A DNA stretch of 43,624 nt from a virus, in IMG/VR virus record IMGVR_UViG_3300049460_000071, positions 1-43,624 of that record; one strand, written 5' to 3'. How positions within the stretch are numbered: position 1 is the first letter of the stretch; every line of letters begins with the position of its first letter. The notes under the pieces are model-generated. The model saw only the letters and a program-made list of their open reading frames with translations. It ran no database searches and was not told the DNA's origin. The position numbers were made by a program, and so were the translations under genes. Positions 1 to 6,426 of this stretch are shown piece after piece.

Positions 1-125
1 CATCGTTCAATATCCTCTAATGTGACTTGATCATTGCGAACAACTTTTACTTCCTGATCCAACTCGCCAAAGTACTGGACGATGTTGTAGGTAAAAGAGT
101 CGTAATTGTCGATCATTAGAAGCAT
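1..125 (-). CDS. trpG: Anthranilate synthase component II (TrpG), N-terminal part, host gene
   Basis: This is the glutamine amidotransferase subunit of anthranilate synthase (tryptophan synthesis). Reading leftward from the ATG at 125 gives a protein starting [20 protein letters not shown], the typical TrpG/PabA N-terminus with the NYDSFT motif. Only about 41 codons lie in the window and the gene runs off the left edge. The start codon lies inside the prophage attachment core, so the coding sequence stays intact but everything upstream is now phage DNA. An AGAAGG ribosome binding site at 137-142 (phage side) sits 11 nt before the ATG, the same spacing as the displaced host site. Confidence 0.93.
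   Translation of the reverse strand, partial: MLLMIDNYDSFTYNIVQYFGELDQEVKVVRNDQVTLEDIER
109..125. other. attL core (17 bp), overlaps trpG start
   Basis: TCGATCATTAGAAGCAT occurs here and again at 42724-42740, and the flanking bases differ. One copy lies in the first codons of trpG. The other is where phage DNA rejoins host DNA next to the integrase gene. This is what a tyrosine recombinase core site is expected to look like. Confidence 0.92.
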
Positions 126-226
126 GATGAACTTAACCTTCTGAAATATAATTGATATTTTTGCAAGCTATATAAAGTTACTCACAATGTTACTCACTTT
201 TCAAAAAGTGCCTTATTTGAATCAAA
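126..226 (-). promoter_or_regulatory. Phage-borne leader for trpG and integrase arm region
   Basis: This non-coding stretch lies between attL and the left operon. Read on the minus strand it resembles the native trpG leader now displaced to 42741-42848. Both have ATAGCT, then AAATATCA, then a purine-rich ribosome binding site followed by TTA, at the same distance from the ATG. It also contains the 20-bp arm-type repeat at 178-197. I see no clear -35 box, so promoter activity is an inference from the resemblance. Confidence 0.5.
178..197. repeat. Integrase arm-type site, left copy
   Basis: TTACTCACAATGTTACTCAC, itself a tandem of TTACTCAC spaced by AATG, is repeated exactly at 42584-42603. 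The two copies sit 53 bp and 121 bp from their att cores. In the circular phage they would flank the core on both arms, as integrase arm sites do. Confidence 0.7.
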
Positions 227-251
227 TAAAAAGCCGCTTTTCTAAGCGGCT
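227..251 (-). terminator. Terminator of the leftward early operon
   Basis: On the minus strand AGCCGCT and AGCGGCT form a 7-bp stem followed by TTTTTATTT. The stem begins inside the last codons of the AlpA-like gene, and its stop codon is in the loop. It should stop the early leftward transcript before it enters trpG. A near copy exists in host DNA at 42849-42867. Confidence 0.85.
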
Positions 252-511
252 AATGTAGCAGAATTTGATCGTCTTGTGACAACCTCATTAACATATGAGT
301 TTAAATAATAACTATATGTTCCATCCTTTAGAGGGGGAGCAATTTCACCCATCTTTATGCGTTCATAAAACTTTGTATTTTTCCAGCCGAGACGTTCTTG
401 AAACTCCTTTACACTTACCCGTCTTTCATTATCTGCGGCTAGTTGTTTTTTTAGGCTTTGCATTTCCTCCAAAATTTTATGGAGTAATTCGTGATCTGTA
501 GCCATTCCCAT
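242..511 (-). CDS. AlpA/MerR-like small DNA-binding protein, candidate excisionase
   Basis: This 89-residue protein starts at the ATG at 511, which follows an AAGGAGGGG ribosome binding site and lies just after the stop of the upstream gene. A start at 589 would overlap that gene by 77 bp. Residues 1-30 are helical and probably coiled. Residues from about 32 (RRVSVKEFQERLGWKNTKFY) look like the helix-turn-helix of AlpA-type regulators, followed by a wing-like YSYYLNSYVNEVV. It is the last gene of the leftward operon and sits about 120 bp from attL. Position and size fit an excisionase (directionality factor), but this is inferred. Confidence 0.6.
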   Translation of the reverse strand: MGMATDHELLHKILEEMQSLKKQLAADNERRVSVKEFQERLGWKNTKFYERIKMGEIAPPLKDGTYSYYLNSYVNEVVTRRSNSATLAA

Positions 512-512
512 T

Positions 513-809
513 TCACCCCTCCTTACTTTCCGCTTTGACTTCTTTGGTACTTGAACTGAATGTTGGTATTGCTTCCATATCCACTTCAAATGTCGCTATA
601 GGATTCTCAGATTCTTCAGTCTCAAATATTTGAAACTCTAAAGGCCATCTTGCTTCCCATCCATCATGATTGCTCCAGTAGTCTTCTGCACACTCGTCGC
701 AAACCACCCAAAGATCATGCATTGCAAGAGGAAACGCGCTCTTTAGCGAGAACTTGTATCTTGATTCGGTGCAACTTTCTGGTACGCAATACCAAACTGA
801 TCTACTCAT
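513..809 (-). CDS. Hypothetical phage protein with a CxxC pair
   Basis: A 98-residue protein of unknown function. Its start overlaps the stop of the preceding gene as ATGA (806-809), so it is probably translationally coupled. A CDEC motif near residues 37-40 and a cysteine at residue 8 could bind a metal. The C-terminal half is acidic (ETEESEN, FEVDMEAI). No family was recognised. Confidence 0.7.
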   Translation of the reverse strand: MSRSVWYCVPESCTESRYKFSLKSAFPLAMHDLWVVCDECAEDYWSNHDGWEARWPLEFQIFETEESENPIATFEVDMEAIPTFSSSTKEVKAESKEG

Positions 810-1198
810 CCCTCAGCTCCCGATTCGCTTGCCTTTACCATCTCTCTATAATCGCGTATTAATCGATATTGCTCAGCTTGAAGATTATCCTTGTAGGCTT
901 GCTCTACCAACTCATTCCAGACATGATCATTTCCTGCTGATTGTTTGAAAATTCTTTCTTTTGCCATCTTCATAGCTATTTCTATGTGCAACTCTTTAGG
1001 AACAATTACGCAGTCCTCTGGCACCACCTGAGCTTTGGCTTTTTCTAGTTCAGCTTCAAGTTTCTTTATCTTTGCTTTTAAGAGATGTTTCTCCCAAGAA
1101 TTTTGGATTTCATCATTAATATAGAAGCCATTAGCATCACGTTCGATTAAGTGTTCTGCTAAATCACTCTCGAACAACTCTCTTTCATTCAATGTCAT
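806..1198 (-). CDS. Hypothetical protein with central coiled coil
   Basis: This 130-residue protein is rich in Lys, Glu and Ala. Residues about 38-58 (HLLKAKIKKLEAELEKAKAQ) form a clear coiled coil, so it is probably an oligomer. A GAGGTGG ribosome binding site precedes the ATG, which overlaps the upstream stop as ATGA. Its function is unknown. The layout (coiled coil, then a helical C-terminus) recalls small accessory proteins of lambdoid left operons, but no homology is claimed. Confidence 0.7.
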   Translation of the reverse strand: MTLNERELFESDLAEHLIERDANGFYINDEIQNSWEKHLLKAKIKKLEAELEKAKAQVVPEDCVIVPKELHIEIAMKMAKERIFKQSAGNDHVWNELVEQAYKDNLQAEQYRLIRDYREMVKASESGAEG

Positions 1199-1509
1199 GC
1201 TGCCACCTCAAAACCTTGAGCCGTTAAATACTCTTGAATAGATTTGATAATATTTTTCAACCATCTTCGTTCTTGATGTGCCTGCGTTCTTGACAGAGAA
1301 GTCACCAAGTAATCAATGTTGTCCATTAATAAAAAACATTCCACTTGTTCAACCCAATGACCACCCCAGTAAGCTGTCCACGCCTTATCCCAACAACGGA
1401 TAACTACCTGAGATTTATGTTCGCCATACCAAGTAACAAACAAATCAATCGGATCTACGCTGTTTTGAGCAGGAATTCGATAAATACGAGTCTCTTTAAT
1501 TTCCATCAT
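1195..1509 (-). CDS. Hypothetical phage protein
   Basis: A 104-residue protein with two possible ATG starts at 1509 and 1506; the first overlaps the YqaJ gene stop as ATGA. It is rich in aromatic residues (WYGEHKSQVVIRCWDKAWTA, about residues 27-46) and has a helical C-terminus ending in YLTAQGFEVAA. The context (between recombination genes and small unknowns) says only that it belongs to the early leftward operon. Confidence 0.7.
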   Translation of the reverse strand: MMEIKETRIYRIPAQNSVDPIDLFVTWYGEHKSQVVIRCWDKAWTAYWGGHWVEQVECFLLMDNIDYLVTSLSRTQAHQERRWLKNIIKSIQEYLTAQGFEVAA

Positions 1510-2117
1510 GCTGCTGCACCCAAAATCACTTGCTTACGTTTATCTAGTTCTTCAAGGAACTGATCAACACGGTTATCTATTTCTTTAATTACCTTTTCAT
1601 CTCGATAAAGGCGCTTAATAAATATAGGCATTGAAGGGCAGTAGCTTATGAAGTCGATCCATTCGCGTTCCGCTGCCGAAATACCGCCCATACACTGGTA
1701 GTAATGTTCTGTAGGTAAAATCCCTTCATAAAGAATTTGTGCCTGTAGCTTAGGTAACTTGGACTTAACTTCTGTTAAACCGTTTGCACCAACTAAACCG
1801 TCAGGGCTATATCCAAAATTCTCACCTATAATGAAGCCGCATTTAGCAACTTCAGTACCTGTCTGCATTTCATAAAGTTCAATTGCCATTGGCTCATGAA
1901 CATGCCCACGTTCTGTATGAAAACCTGAATAACTTTCCTTTGGCTCACCAGTGATTTGCTCACCAATAAGCTCATACATGTAAGTGATTGCACCTTTACC
2001 AAATGGGTTTTTTCCAGTGCCTTTCGAGAAAACAGCTTCAAGTTCAGAACAGGTGATTAAACCCGCTCGTGCTTGTAGCCACTCAGGCGAACCTTGCTCA
2101 CAATCAAGTATTAGCAT
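1506..2117 (-). CDS. YqaJ-family viral recombinase exonuclease
   Basis: A 203-residue protein of the lambda-exonuclease/YqaJ branch of the PD-(D/E)XK nucleases, which digest one strand of double-stranded DNA ends to give 3-prime overhangs for annealing. Visible motifs are QGSPEWLQARAGLITCSEL near the N-terminus, the glutamate motif ERGHVHEPMA (about 68-77), the catalytic aspartate in GYSPDGLVG (about 102-110) and the E-x-K motif LTEVKSK (about 113-119). The gene overlaps the end of the ERF gene by 14 bp, and its GAGGAACAAGC ribosome binding site lies inside that gene. Together they make a Red-like pair. Confidence 0.9.
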   Translation of the reverse strand: MLILDCEQGSPEWLQARAGLITCSELEAVFSKGTGKNPFGKGAITYMYELIGEQITGEPKESYSGFHTERGHVHEPMAIELYEMQTGTEVAKCGFIIGENFGYSPDGLVGANGLTEVKSKLPKLQAQILYEGILPTEHYYQCMGGISAAEREWIDFISYCPSMPIFIKRLYRDEKVIKEIDNRVDQFLEELDKRKQVILGAAA

Positions 2118-2835
2118 TGCTTGTTCCTCGATTGATCTTTATAAACTTTTGAAGTTGTGCCTGAGCATGATTGAAATTCTTTTTGTCTATTTCACTAAAC
2201 TCACCATACGATCCAATGAATAGGGCTTTTTGCTCATCCGTAACAAAGTCCCACAACGCGCTCAGCATCTTTGTTTGAGATTCAGTAATAGGATTGAATA
2301 TGGATGAGTTTGCATTGTCATCTTCATCATATGTTGCAATATTCAAAAGCGTAGTAAGTGTGTAGCGCTTCCCATAACTAAGTGCACTACCAACTGCTTG
2401 TGCAGGGTTCTTGCTCCCTGATGTGTCAAAAGGAATAGCAGATTTAGACTTTTTAAACATTCCATTTCTGTGAGTAGCAAAGCATTCCACAATTACAAAC
2501 TTAGCTTGAATATCGGTGTCAGTTTCAAAGCGGATACTAAAACCATGATTAACAATAATTGGTTTAACCTGACTCCAAATTTGCTCAAAAGGAGTGTACT
2601 TTCCAGAATGACCACCTTTAGTTTTCTGCAATATTGGCAAGTCAGAAATAAGGGCTTGGAATGCCATGTTGAATTCTGACTCTTCTTCTTTTGCAATAAT
2701 TTCCTTTTGAATTGCCAACATGCGTTCTAGCTTTTCGATATCACAATTTGGATCGTTTATATATTTCTCATAACGAGAAAGGTCGATTACTTTAGGCTGA
2801 TAAGCAGCCACTTCTGTTTTTACTGGCGCATTCAT
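2104..2835 (-). CDS. erf: ERF-family single-strand annealing recombinase
   Basis: A 243-residue protein. ERF proteins bind single-stranded DNA as rings and anneal complementary strands, circularising phage DNA or repairing breaks. The core runs from about residue 40 (EIIAKEEESEFNMAFQALI) to the signature SALSYGKRYTLTTLLNIAT followed by an acidic DEDDN (about 155-180). The C-terminal 60 residues are helical and variable, ending in a basic stretch. It is encoded just upstream of the YqaJ exonuclease, the usual exonuclease-annealase pairing. The start at 2835 has an AGGAAAAG ribosome binding site. Confidence 0.9.
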   Translation of the reverse strand: MNAPVKTEVAAYQPKVIDLSRYEKYINDPNCDIEKLERMLAIQKEIIAKEEESEFNMAFQALISDLPILQKTKGGHSGKYTPFEQIWSQVKPIIVNHGFSIRFETDTDIQAKFVIVECFATHRNGMFKKSKSAIPFDTSGSKNPAQAVGSALSYGKRYTLTTLLNIATYDEDDNANSSIFNPITESQTKMLSALWDFVTDEQKALFIGSYGEFSEIDKKNFNHAQAQLQKFIKINRGTSNANT

Positions 2836-2844
2836 AATCTTTTC

Positions 2845-3048
2845 CTAATTCTTTGGTGGTTCTGGTAGTGGCATCCAGTGAGTGACATTGTTTTTCACTT
2901 CGACCCATTGCTCTTTTGCAAATGGCGGGAAGATGTAAAACTTGTTATCTAAAAAAACCGTATCGACCATTCGTCTTTTCCCATTGATAAGAATGTCAAC
3001 ATATTCGTTATCTTCAGGCAGCCGCTCTTCAACACTAATCCACTCCAT
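2845..3048 (-). CDS. DUF551-family small phage protein
   Basis: A 67-residue protein that begins MEWISVEERLPEDNEYVDIL and ends VTHWMPLPEPPKN. This is the standard beginning and end of the DUF551 family, found in many phages and of unknown role. The ATG at 3048 overlaps the preceding stop as TGATG and has a GAGAGGTGG ribosome binding site. A GTG one codon upstream is a possible alternative start. Confidence 0.85.
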   Translation of the reverse strand: MEWISVEERLPEDNEYVDILINGKRRMVDTVFLDNKFYIFPPFAKEQWVEVKNNVTHWMPLPEPPKN

Positions 3049-3434
3049 CACCCACCTCTCAACTCTGTCTTTTTCTCTTCTATTGCCAGCTCTTCTAAAT
3101 ACTCGTTCAACTTAAGAATCTGAACAGAAGTAAGGGCAAATGGCATACCTTCGATTGCATCCACATAATCAAAGTCATCTACATGTGGGCGGCTAGTTGA
3201 ATCGACTGTCATCATCGTGTATTCGACATCTTTCCAGTCTTGATAATCCAAGCCTTCGCCATATTCGAAAGTGTCGTTCTTCTCAATGCCTTTGACACTT
3301 GCCACGATGTAGATATGCTCAGCGTTCGTGATAGATAAAGAGAACTGCACAACACCATCCTCAACATCAACATTCATCACTTCAAGGCTTGTGAAGACTG
3401 CTGCATCTAGTACAGGGGTAACGAACATATTCAT
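3048..3434 (-). CDS. Hypothetical acidic phage protein
   Basis: A 128-residue acidic protein rich in Asp and Glu, with alternating hydrophobic strands in the first half (VVQFSLSITNAEHIYIVASV) and a helical C-terminus (SVQILKLNEYLEELAIEEKK). It overlaps the next upstream gene as ATGA. No family was recognised. Confidence 0.7.
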   Translation of the reverse strand: MNMFVTPVLDAAVFTSLEVMNVDVEDGVVQFSLSITNAEHIYIVASVKGIEKNDTFEYGEGLDYQDWKDVEYTMMTVDSTSRPHVDDFDYVDAIEGMPFALTSVQILKLNEYLEELAIEEKKTELRGG

Positions 3435-4153
3435 GAGTTGTTACCTCCAGGCTTTCTAAGTTGTTCTACGACTTGCTTGATTTCTTCTTCGGTGCGCCAT
3501 GCTCCGAATTGCATAATGTCTTGATCGGCTTTGTTGTTATCAAAATAGGTGTATGAGTAACCTTCCTCAGAAGTTGCATCAATCCACCAGTACATTTCTC
3601 CATGTTTAGGCTCAAAAGGCACAGGGATTTCAAGATCAATCTTGATGGTTTGTGGTTTGAGGCGGAAAAATAACTTCATACTGTTATAGTCATCAGTTTC
3701 TGCCGTCTCTTCTGCAAGAATCTCTTCAGCTGAATAGGTTGCAGTGTCATCATTCCAAGATGATTTAGTAAATTCTGTACTTACCTGAACATCCTTACGA
3801 TCCGCCAAAGCTCTCAACGCCTCAGCCCCGCTAATCAAGCCTTGGTCTTGGGGTTTTCTAATCCATAACACTTTGTGTGTTAGATCAAAATTTCCATCTC
3901 TAAAGTCCTCATTTAATAAGTCTTCTTTAGACCATTCGCTTTCTTCCCATCTGGGATCTTTCTGACTGAAACTTAACTTCCCATTATTCTTGTAGAAACA
4001 AATGCCATGAGCATCTCTATCAACATTAAATTTGATAGCTATTTCTGCACCTTCTGGAATTGCAATCCAATGCGGATGTACTGGCATATTCACTGACTGC
4101 TTGACTAAGGCACACCCATCAGCAGGATCTAAATATTCTTTGTAGTTATCCAT
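3431..4153 (-). CDS. Hypothetical phage protein
   Basis: A 240-residue protein preceded by an AAGGAG ribosome binding site 7 nt before the ATG. The middle part has LISGAEALRALADRKDVQ (about 105-122), a segment that recurs in Acinetobacter phage proteins of this operon position. The C-terminus has a WRTEEEIKQVVEQLRK helix. It is otherwise mixed alpha/beta and acidic. Function unknown. Confidence 0.7.
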   Translation of the reverse strand: MDNYKEYLDPADGCALVKQSVNMPVHPHWIAIPEGAEIAIKFNVDRDAHGICFYKNNGKLSFSQKDPRWEESEWSKEDLLNEDFRDGNFDLTHKVLWIRKPQDQGLISGAEALRALADRKDVQVSTEFTKSSWNDDTATYSAEEILAEETAETDDYNSMKLFFRLKPQTIKIDLEIPVPFEPKHGEMYWWIDATSEEGYSYTYFDNNKADQDIMQFGAWRTEEEIKQVVEQLRKPGGNNS

Positions 4154-4164
4154 GAGAGGGCTCC

Positions 4165-4629
4165 TTAATCTGTATAGGCTATGAAAGAGAAACGGTTTTC
4201 AGTAACCCACTCAAAGCGCCCGCCAAAAGTTCCATCAACTTCTTTTTTAAGCTGCTCTCTAGACATTCCACGAGGGAACGCACCTATCTTTTTCATCGAG
4301 CTGTTTGAATGGCTTTCTGTTCTGAATGAAACCTTCTCAAACTCAAAGGAAGCGTCGTTTAACTGCTCACGAAATTCCTTTTCACGCTGCTTCATTTGCA
4401 TATACCAATCACTTGGTGGTACAGGTGTGCTTTGTTCTTGAACGTTTTCATTGCGCGACGCCCAACCACATTCGTTGCACTGAACTTCGCAGTGGCAATA
4501 GCTACAAGGTGGGCTGATATGACAGCTACAGCTTTCTGCAGCAGTATCTTTAACAATCGTTCCTTCACAGCCATTACGACCGCAAATATCTTCTTCACAA
4601 CAGCCATGTTCAATCGAGTAGATTTCCAT
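4165..4629 (-). CDS. Cysteine-rich, probably zinc-binding phage protein
   Basis: A 154-residue protein. The N-terminal 55 residues carry about eleven cysteines in close pairs (GCCEEDICGRNGCEG, CSCHISPPCSYCHC, CNECG), which suggests two or more zinc knuckles. The rest is a linker with a helix (MQMKQREKEFREQLNDASF) and a small C-terminal domain. The ATG at 4629 overlaps the upstream stop as TGATG and follows a GGGGGTGG ribosome binding site; a GTG one codon earlier is possible. Function unknown. Nucleic acid or protein binding is plausible. Confidence 0.7.
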   Translation of the reverse strand: MEIYSIEHGCCEEDICGRNGCEGTIVKDTAAESCSCHISPPCSYCHCEVQCNECGWASRNENVQEQSTPVPPSDWYMQMKQREKEFREQLNDASFEFEKVSFRTESHSNSSMKKIGAFPRGMSREQLKKEVDGTFGGRFEWVTENRFSFIAYTD

Positions 4630-4835
4630 CACTCCACCCCCTCAACCTGAACGCGGACATAAAGGTTTTCTTTTGCTTTGAGTTCGTTTGCTGCTTGTTC
4701 TGCTGCACAGCTACGAAGGAGGGGAACTACAACCAATATGCCTAGGGCCATTGATATGATTGAGCCGCCTATGAAGCCCTTAAAGCTATCTACTGTAGCT
4801 TGGCTAAACTTGTACTTTCTGATTCTTTGATTCAT
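4629..4835 (-). CDS. Small single-pass membrane protein
   Basis: A 68-residue protein with a basic N-terminus (MNQRIRKYKF) and one hydrophobic span, about residues 20-42 (FIGGSIISMALGILVVVPLL). A Glu/Lys-rich tail follows. It is the first gene of the leftward early operon, preceded by GGAGATAAGT. Its place directly behind the CI-controlled promoter suggests an early function at the inner membrane, perhaps exclusion or host takeover. That role is only a guess. Confidence 0.7.
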   Translation of the reverse strand: MNQRIRKYKFSQATVDSFKGFIGGSIISMALGILVVVPLLRSCAAEQAANELKAKENLYVRVQVEGVE

Positions 4836-4856
4836 ACTTATCTCCGCATTTGATGC

Positions 4857-4891
4857 AAACCGCCTAGACTTCGACCCCTATGGCGGTTTTT
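4857..4891. repeat. Hairpin in the leader of the leftward operon
   Basis: AAACCGCC (4857-4864) and GGCGGTTT (4882-4889) form an 8-bp stem with a 17-nt loop, between the leftward promoter and the first gene. The T run follows on the plus strand, so as a terminator it would act on rightward transcripts. On the leftward transcript it would be a leader hairpin near the ribosome binding site. Confidence 0.55.
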
Positions 4892-4908
4892 GTTTATATG
4901 ATGAGATA

Positions 4909-4937
4909 AATATAGAATATTCTATAAAAGTAATCAA
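4909..4937 (-). promoter_or_regulatory. Leftward early promoter (PL) with embedded operator
   Basis: On the minus strand TTGATT (4932-4937) and TATATT (4909-4914) are separated by 17 bp. The palindrome TATAGAATATTCTATA (4911-4926) lies in the spacer and overlaps the -10 box, so a bound repressor would block polymerase. The leftward operon begins about 75 bp downstream. Confidence 0.8.
4911..4926. promoter_or_regulatory. OL operator 1 (CI/Cro binding palindrome)
   Basis: TATAGAATATTCTATA is a perfect 16-bp palindrome, repeated identically at 5879-5894 in the rightward promoter. The shared sequence in two early promoters flanking a CI-like gene marks it as the repressor operator. Confidence 0.85.
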
Positions 4938-4950
4938 TAGAAATTTCTAT
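4937..4950. promoter_or_regulatory. OL operator 2
   Basis: ATAGAAATTTCTAT is a perfect 14-bp palindrome and touches the -35 box of the leftward promoter. It occurs identically at 5847-5860. Extra half sites (TTCTAT) follow at 4965-4970 and 4976-4981. Confidence 0.82.
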
Positions 4951-5034
4951 ATATTGTCTATAATTTCTATATTTCTTCTATTAAATTCCTAATTATATAG
5001 AGGATATTTTTGTAATTATTTTATAAAAGGCAAT

Positions 5035-5056
5035 AAAAAACCCGCTCAAGGCGGGC
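5035..5056 (-). terminator. Terminator of the cI repressor gene
   Basis: On the minus strand GCGGG pairs with CCCGC around a 5-nt loop, then six T and ATTGCC follow. It lies 18 bp after the repressor stop, so the repressor transcript should end before the leftward promoter region. Confidence 0.88.
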
Positions 5057-5072
5057 ATCTTTCTATATTTTT

Positions 5073-5783
5073 CTATCCAGCTCTATAAAACTGTCTTCCA
5101 ATTACTCTAAAACTAGCACCATTATCAGCTGAAACAGTCTTATCTCTATATTTCGGATTAAGGCTGTGTAGAGTTAATTTCCCACCTTCTTCCTTGAAGA
5201 TCTGCTTCAACATTGCTTCACCTTCAAAGTAAACAGCATAGAACTCATTATCCCTAATTTCTGTGTCTGCTAAATCAATGGCGAACACATCCCCCGTACA
5301 CACATACGGCTCTTGTGAGTCGCCTTTTGCAAAAACAAGTTTTACATTTTCAGGCTTAACACCATGTTTTTTAAAAAACTGTGGAGGAAAATCACGCTTT
5401 TCAAGAACTTCATCATAATGAAATTCAATTGATTCCCCATCCCCACAGGCAAACCGTATATTCACCAAATCAATCCAAATTCTTTCGTCTTTTTCTTCTC
5501 CTGAGATTACCGTAACTTTCGGAGAGTTTTCAAGAATTTGACTTAAACTTTTGTCGGTATCTTCAACAGATTCACCAGTTCTCAACCAATATGGATCTAC
5601 ATTCAATACTTTAGCTATCTCAGCTAAGTGAGATGAACCGTGTTTTGCTGACTTTTCTAAATATGCATAAGAAGGCTGTTTCATTCCCACAGCTTCTGCA
5701 ACTTGTTTTTGTGATAGCCCAGCTTTTAAGCGTGATTCTTTCAATCTTTCAGATTGGGTGGACATGCTCTGAATCTCAAACAT
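5073..5783 (-). CDS. cI: CI/LexA-type phage repressor (HTH plus S24 peptidase domain)
   Basis: This is the lysogeny repressor. Its N-terminal XRE helix-turn-helix (RLKESRLKAGLSQKQVAEAV and following) would bind the ATAGAA..TTCTAT operators. The C-terminal S24 domain has the catalytic serine in GDSQEPYVCTGDVFAID and the general-base lysine in EAMLKQIF, so RecA-stimulated self-cleavage is expected. The linker segment FACGDGE is a possible cleavage site. The length (236 residues from the ATG at 5783) is normal. Another ATG at 5765 is possible, and neither has a strong ribosome binding site. It is divergent from the Cro-like gene and has its own terminator. Confidence 0.92.
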   Translation of the reverse strand: MFEIQSMSTQSERLKESRLKAGLSQKQVAEAVGMKQPSYAYLEKSAKHGSSHLAEIAKVLNVDPYWLRTGESVEDTDKSLSQILENSPKVTVISGEEKDERIWIDLVNIRFACGDGESIEFHYDEVLEKRDFPPQFFKKHGVKPENVKLVFAKGDSQEPYVCTGDVFAIDLADTEIRDNEFYAVYFEGEAMLKQIFKEEGGKLTLHSLNPKYRDKTVSADNGASFRVIGRQFYRAG

Positions 5784-5846
5784 ATAGATCGAACTCAATA
5801 ATATATAAACATTTCTATCACCTCAAATATTAATAGAAACAATAAA

Positions 5847-5860
5847 ATAGAAATTTCTAT
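5847..5860. promoter_or_regulatory. OR operator 2
   Basis: This perfect palindrome ATAGAAATTTCTAT is identical to 4937-4950. It lies just upstream of the rightward -35 box, where it could also control the cI promoter on the opposite strand. Confidence 0.82.
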
Positions 5861-5869
5861 TAACTCTTG

Positions 5870-5898
5870 TTGACTAAATATAGAATATTCTATAAATT
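5870..5898 (+). promoter_or_regulatory. Rightward early promoter (PR) with embedded operator
   Basis: TTGACT (5870-5875) serves as -35. The -10 is either TATAAA (5891-5896, 15-bp spacer) or TAAATT (5893-5898, 17-bp spacer). The palindrome TATAGAATATTCTATA (5879-5894) fills the spacer, the same design as the leftward promoter. Confidence 0.78.
5879..5894. promoter_or_regulatory. OR operator 1
   Basis: This perfect 16-bp palindrome is identical to 4911-4926. Three further bases on each side also match, so the two sites are near copies. Confidence 0.85.
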
Positions 5899-5924
5899 AG
5901 TCTATACATATAGAGGAGATGGTT

Positions 5925-6149
5925 ATGTCAACTAGCCAAATAGATGAGGTTGTTTCCTTCTTCGGCAGTCAGCGTAAAACAGCCACTGCCTTAGATATTA
6001 CCCAACCAACTGTTAATCACATGGTCTCTACTGGTCAGGTATCTGTTAAGTCAGCCTTGATCATTCAGAAGAGAACAAATGGGCAATTCAAAGCTTTGGA
6101 CTTATGTCCTGAATTAAAAAATTACTTTTCAGAATTAACTGTTGTTTAA
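5925..6149 (+). CDS. Cro/YdaS-like DNA-binding protein
   Basis: A 74-residue protein divergent from the repressor. The helix-turn-helix is visible in SQIDEVVSFFGSQRKTATAL followed by DITQPTVNHMVSTGQVSVKSA, the Cro/YdaS pattern in which a single short domain is the whole protein. The ATG at 5925 is preferred because TAGAGGAG lies 6 nt upstream; the ATG at 5919 is too close to that site. It is the first gene of the rightward operon and probably antagonises CI at the shared operators. Confidence 0.85.
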   Translation: MSTSQIDEVVSFFGSQRKTATALDITQPTVNHMVSTGQVSVKSALIIQKRTNGQFKALDLCPELKNYFSELTVV

Positions 6150-6159
6150 GGACAATTTT

Positions 6160-6426
6160 ATGAGCCTTGAAAAAAAATCTACGCATGTGCGTTTATCTCC
6201 TGAAAACCATGAACGTGCAAAAGTTCTGGCTGAAATTAAAGGTAAAGACCTTGCTCAATATCTTGCGTACTTACTAGAGAAAGAAATAGCAGGTGAGTGG
6301 CATGTACTTAATTTACAAGCAAAATCATTTGAGCGCTTGGGATTAGGAGCTTTGATGCGGGATTTATCAACAGAAGTAATTTTTGCTGAGGGATCGGAAG
6401 GGAATTGCAGGGATTTAGACAAATAA
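6160..6426 (+). CDS. Ribbon-helix-helix-like regulator
   Basis: An 88-residue protein. KKSTHVRLSPENHERAKVLA, then an Ile-Lys-Gly turn and DLAQYLAYLLEKEI, match the strand-helix-turn-helix pattern of Arc/CopG-type DNA-binding proteins. The start at 6160 follows TAAGGA. It lies where CII lies in lambda, second after Cro, so a role in the lysis-lysogeny choice is possible, but no CII-like sequence is seen. Confidence 0.68.
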   Translation: MSLEKKSTHVRLSPENHERAKVLAEIKGKDLAQYLAYLLEKEIAGEWHVLNLQAKSFERLGLGALMRDLSTEVIFAEGSEGNCRDLDK

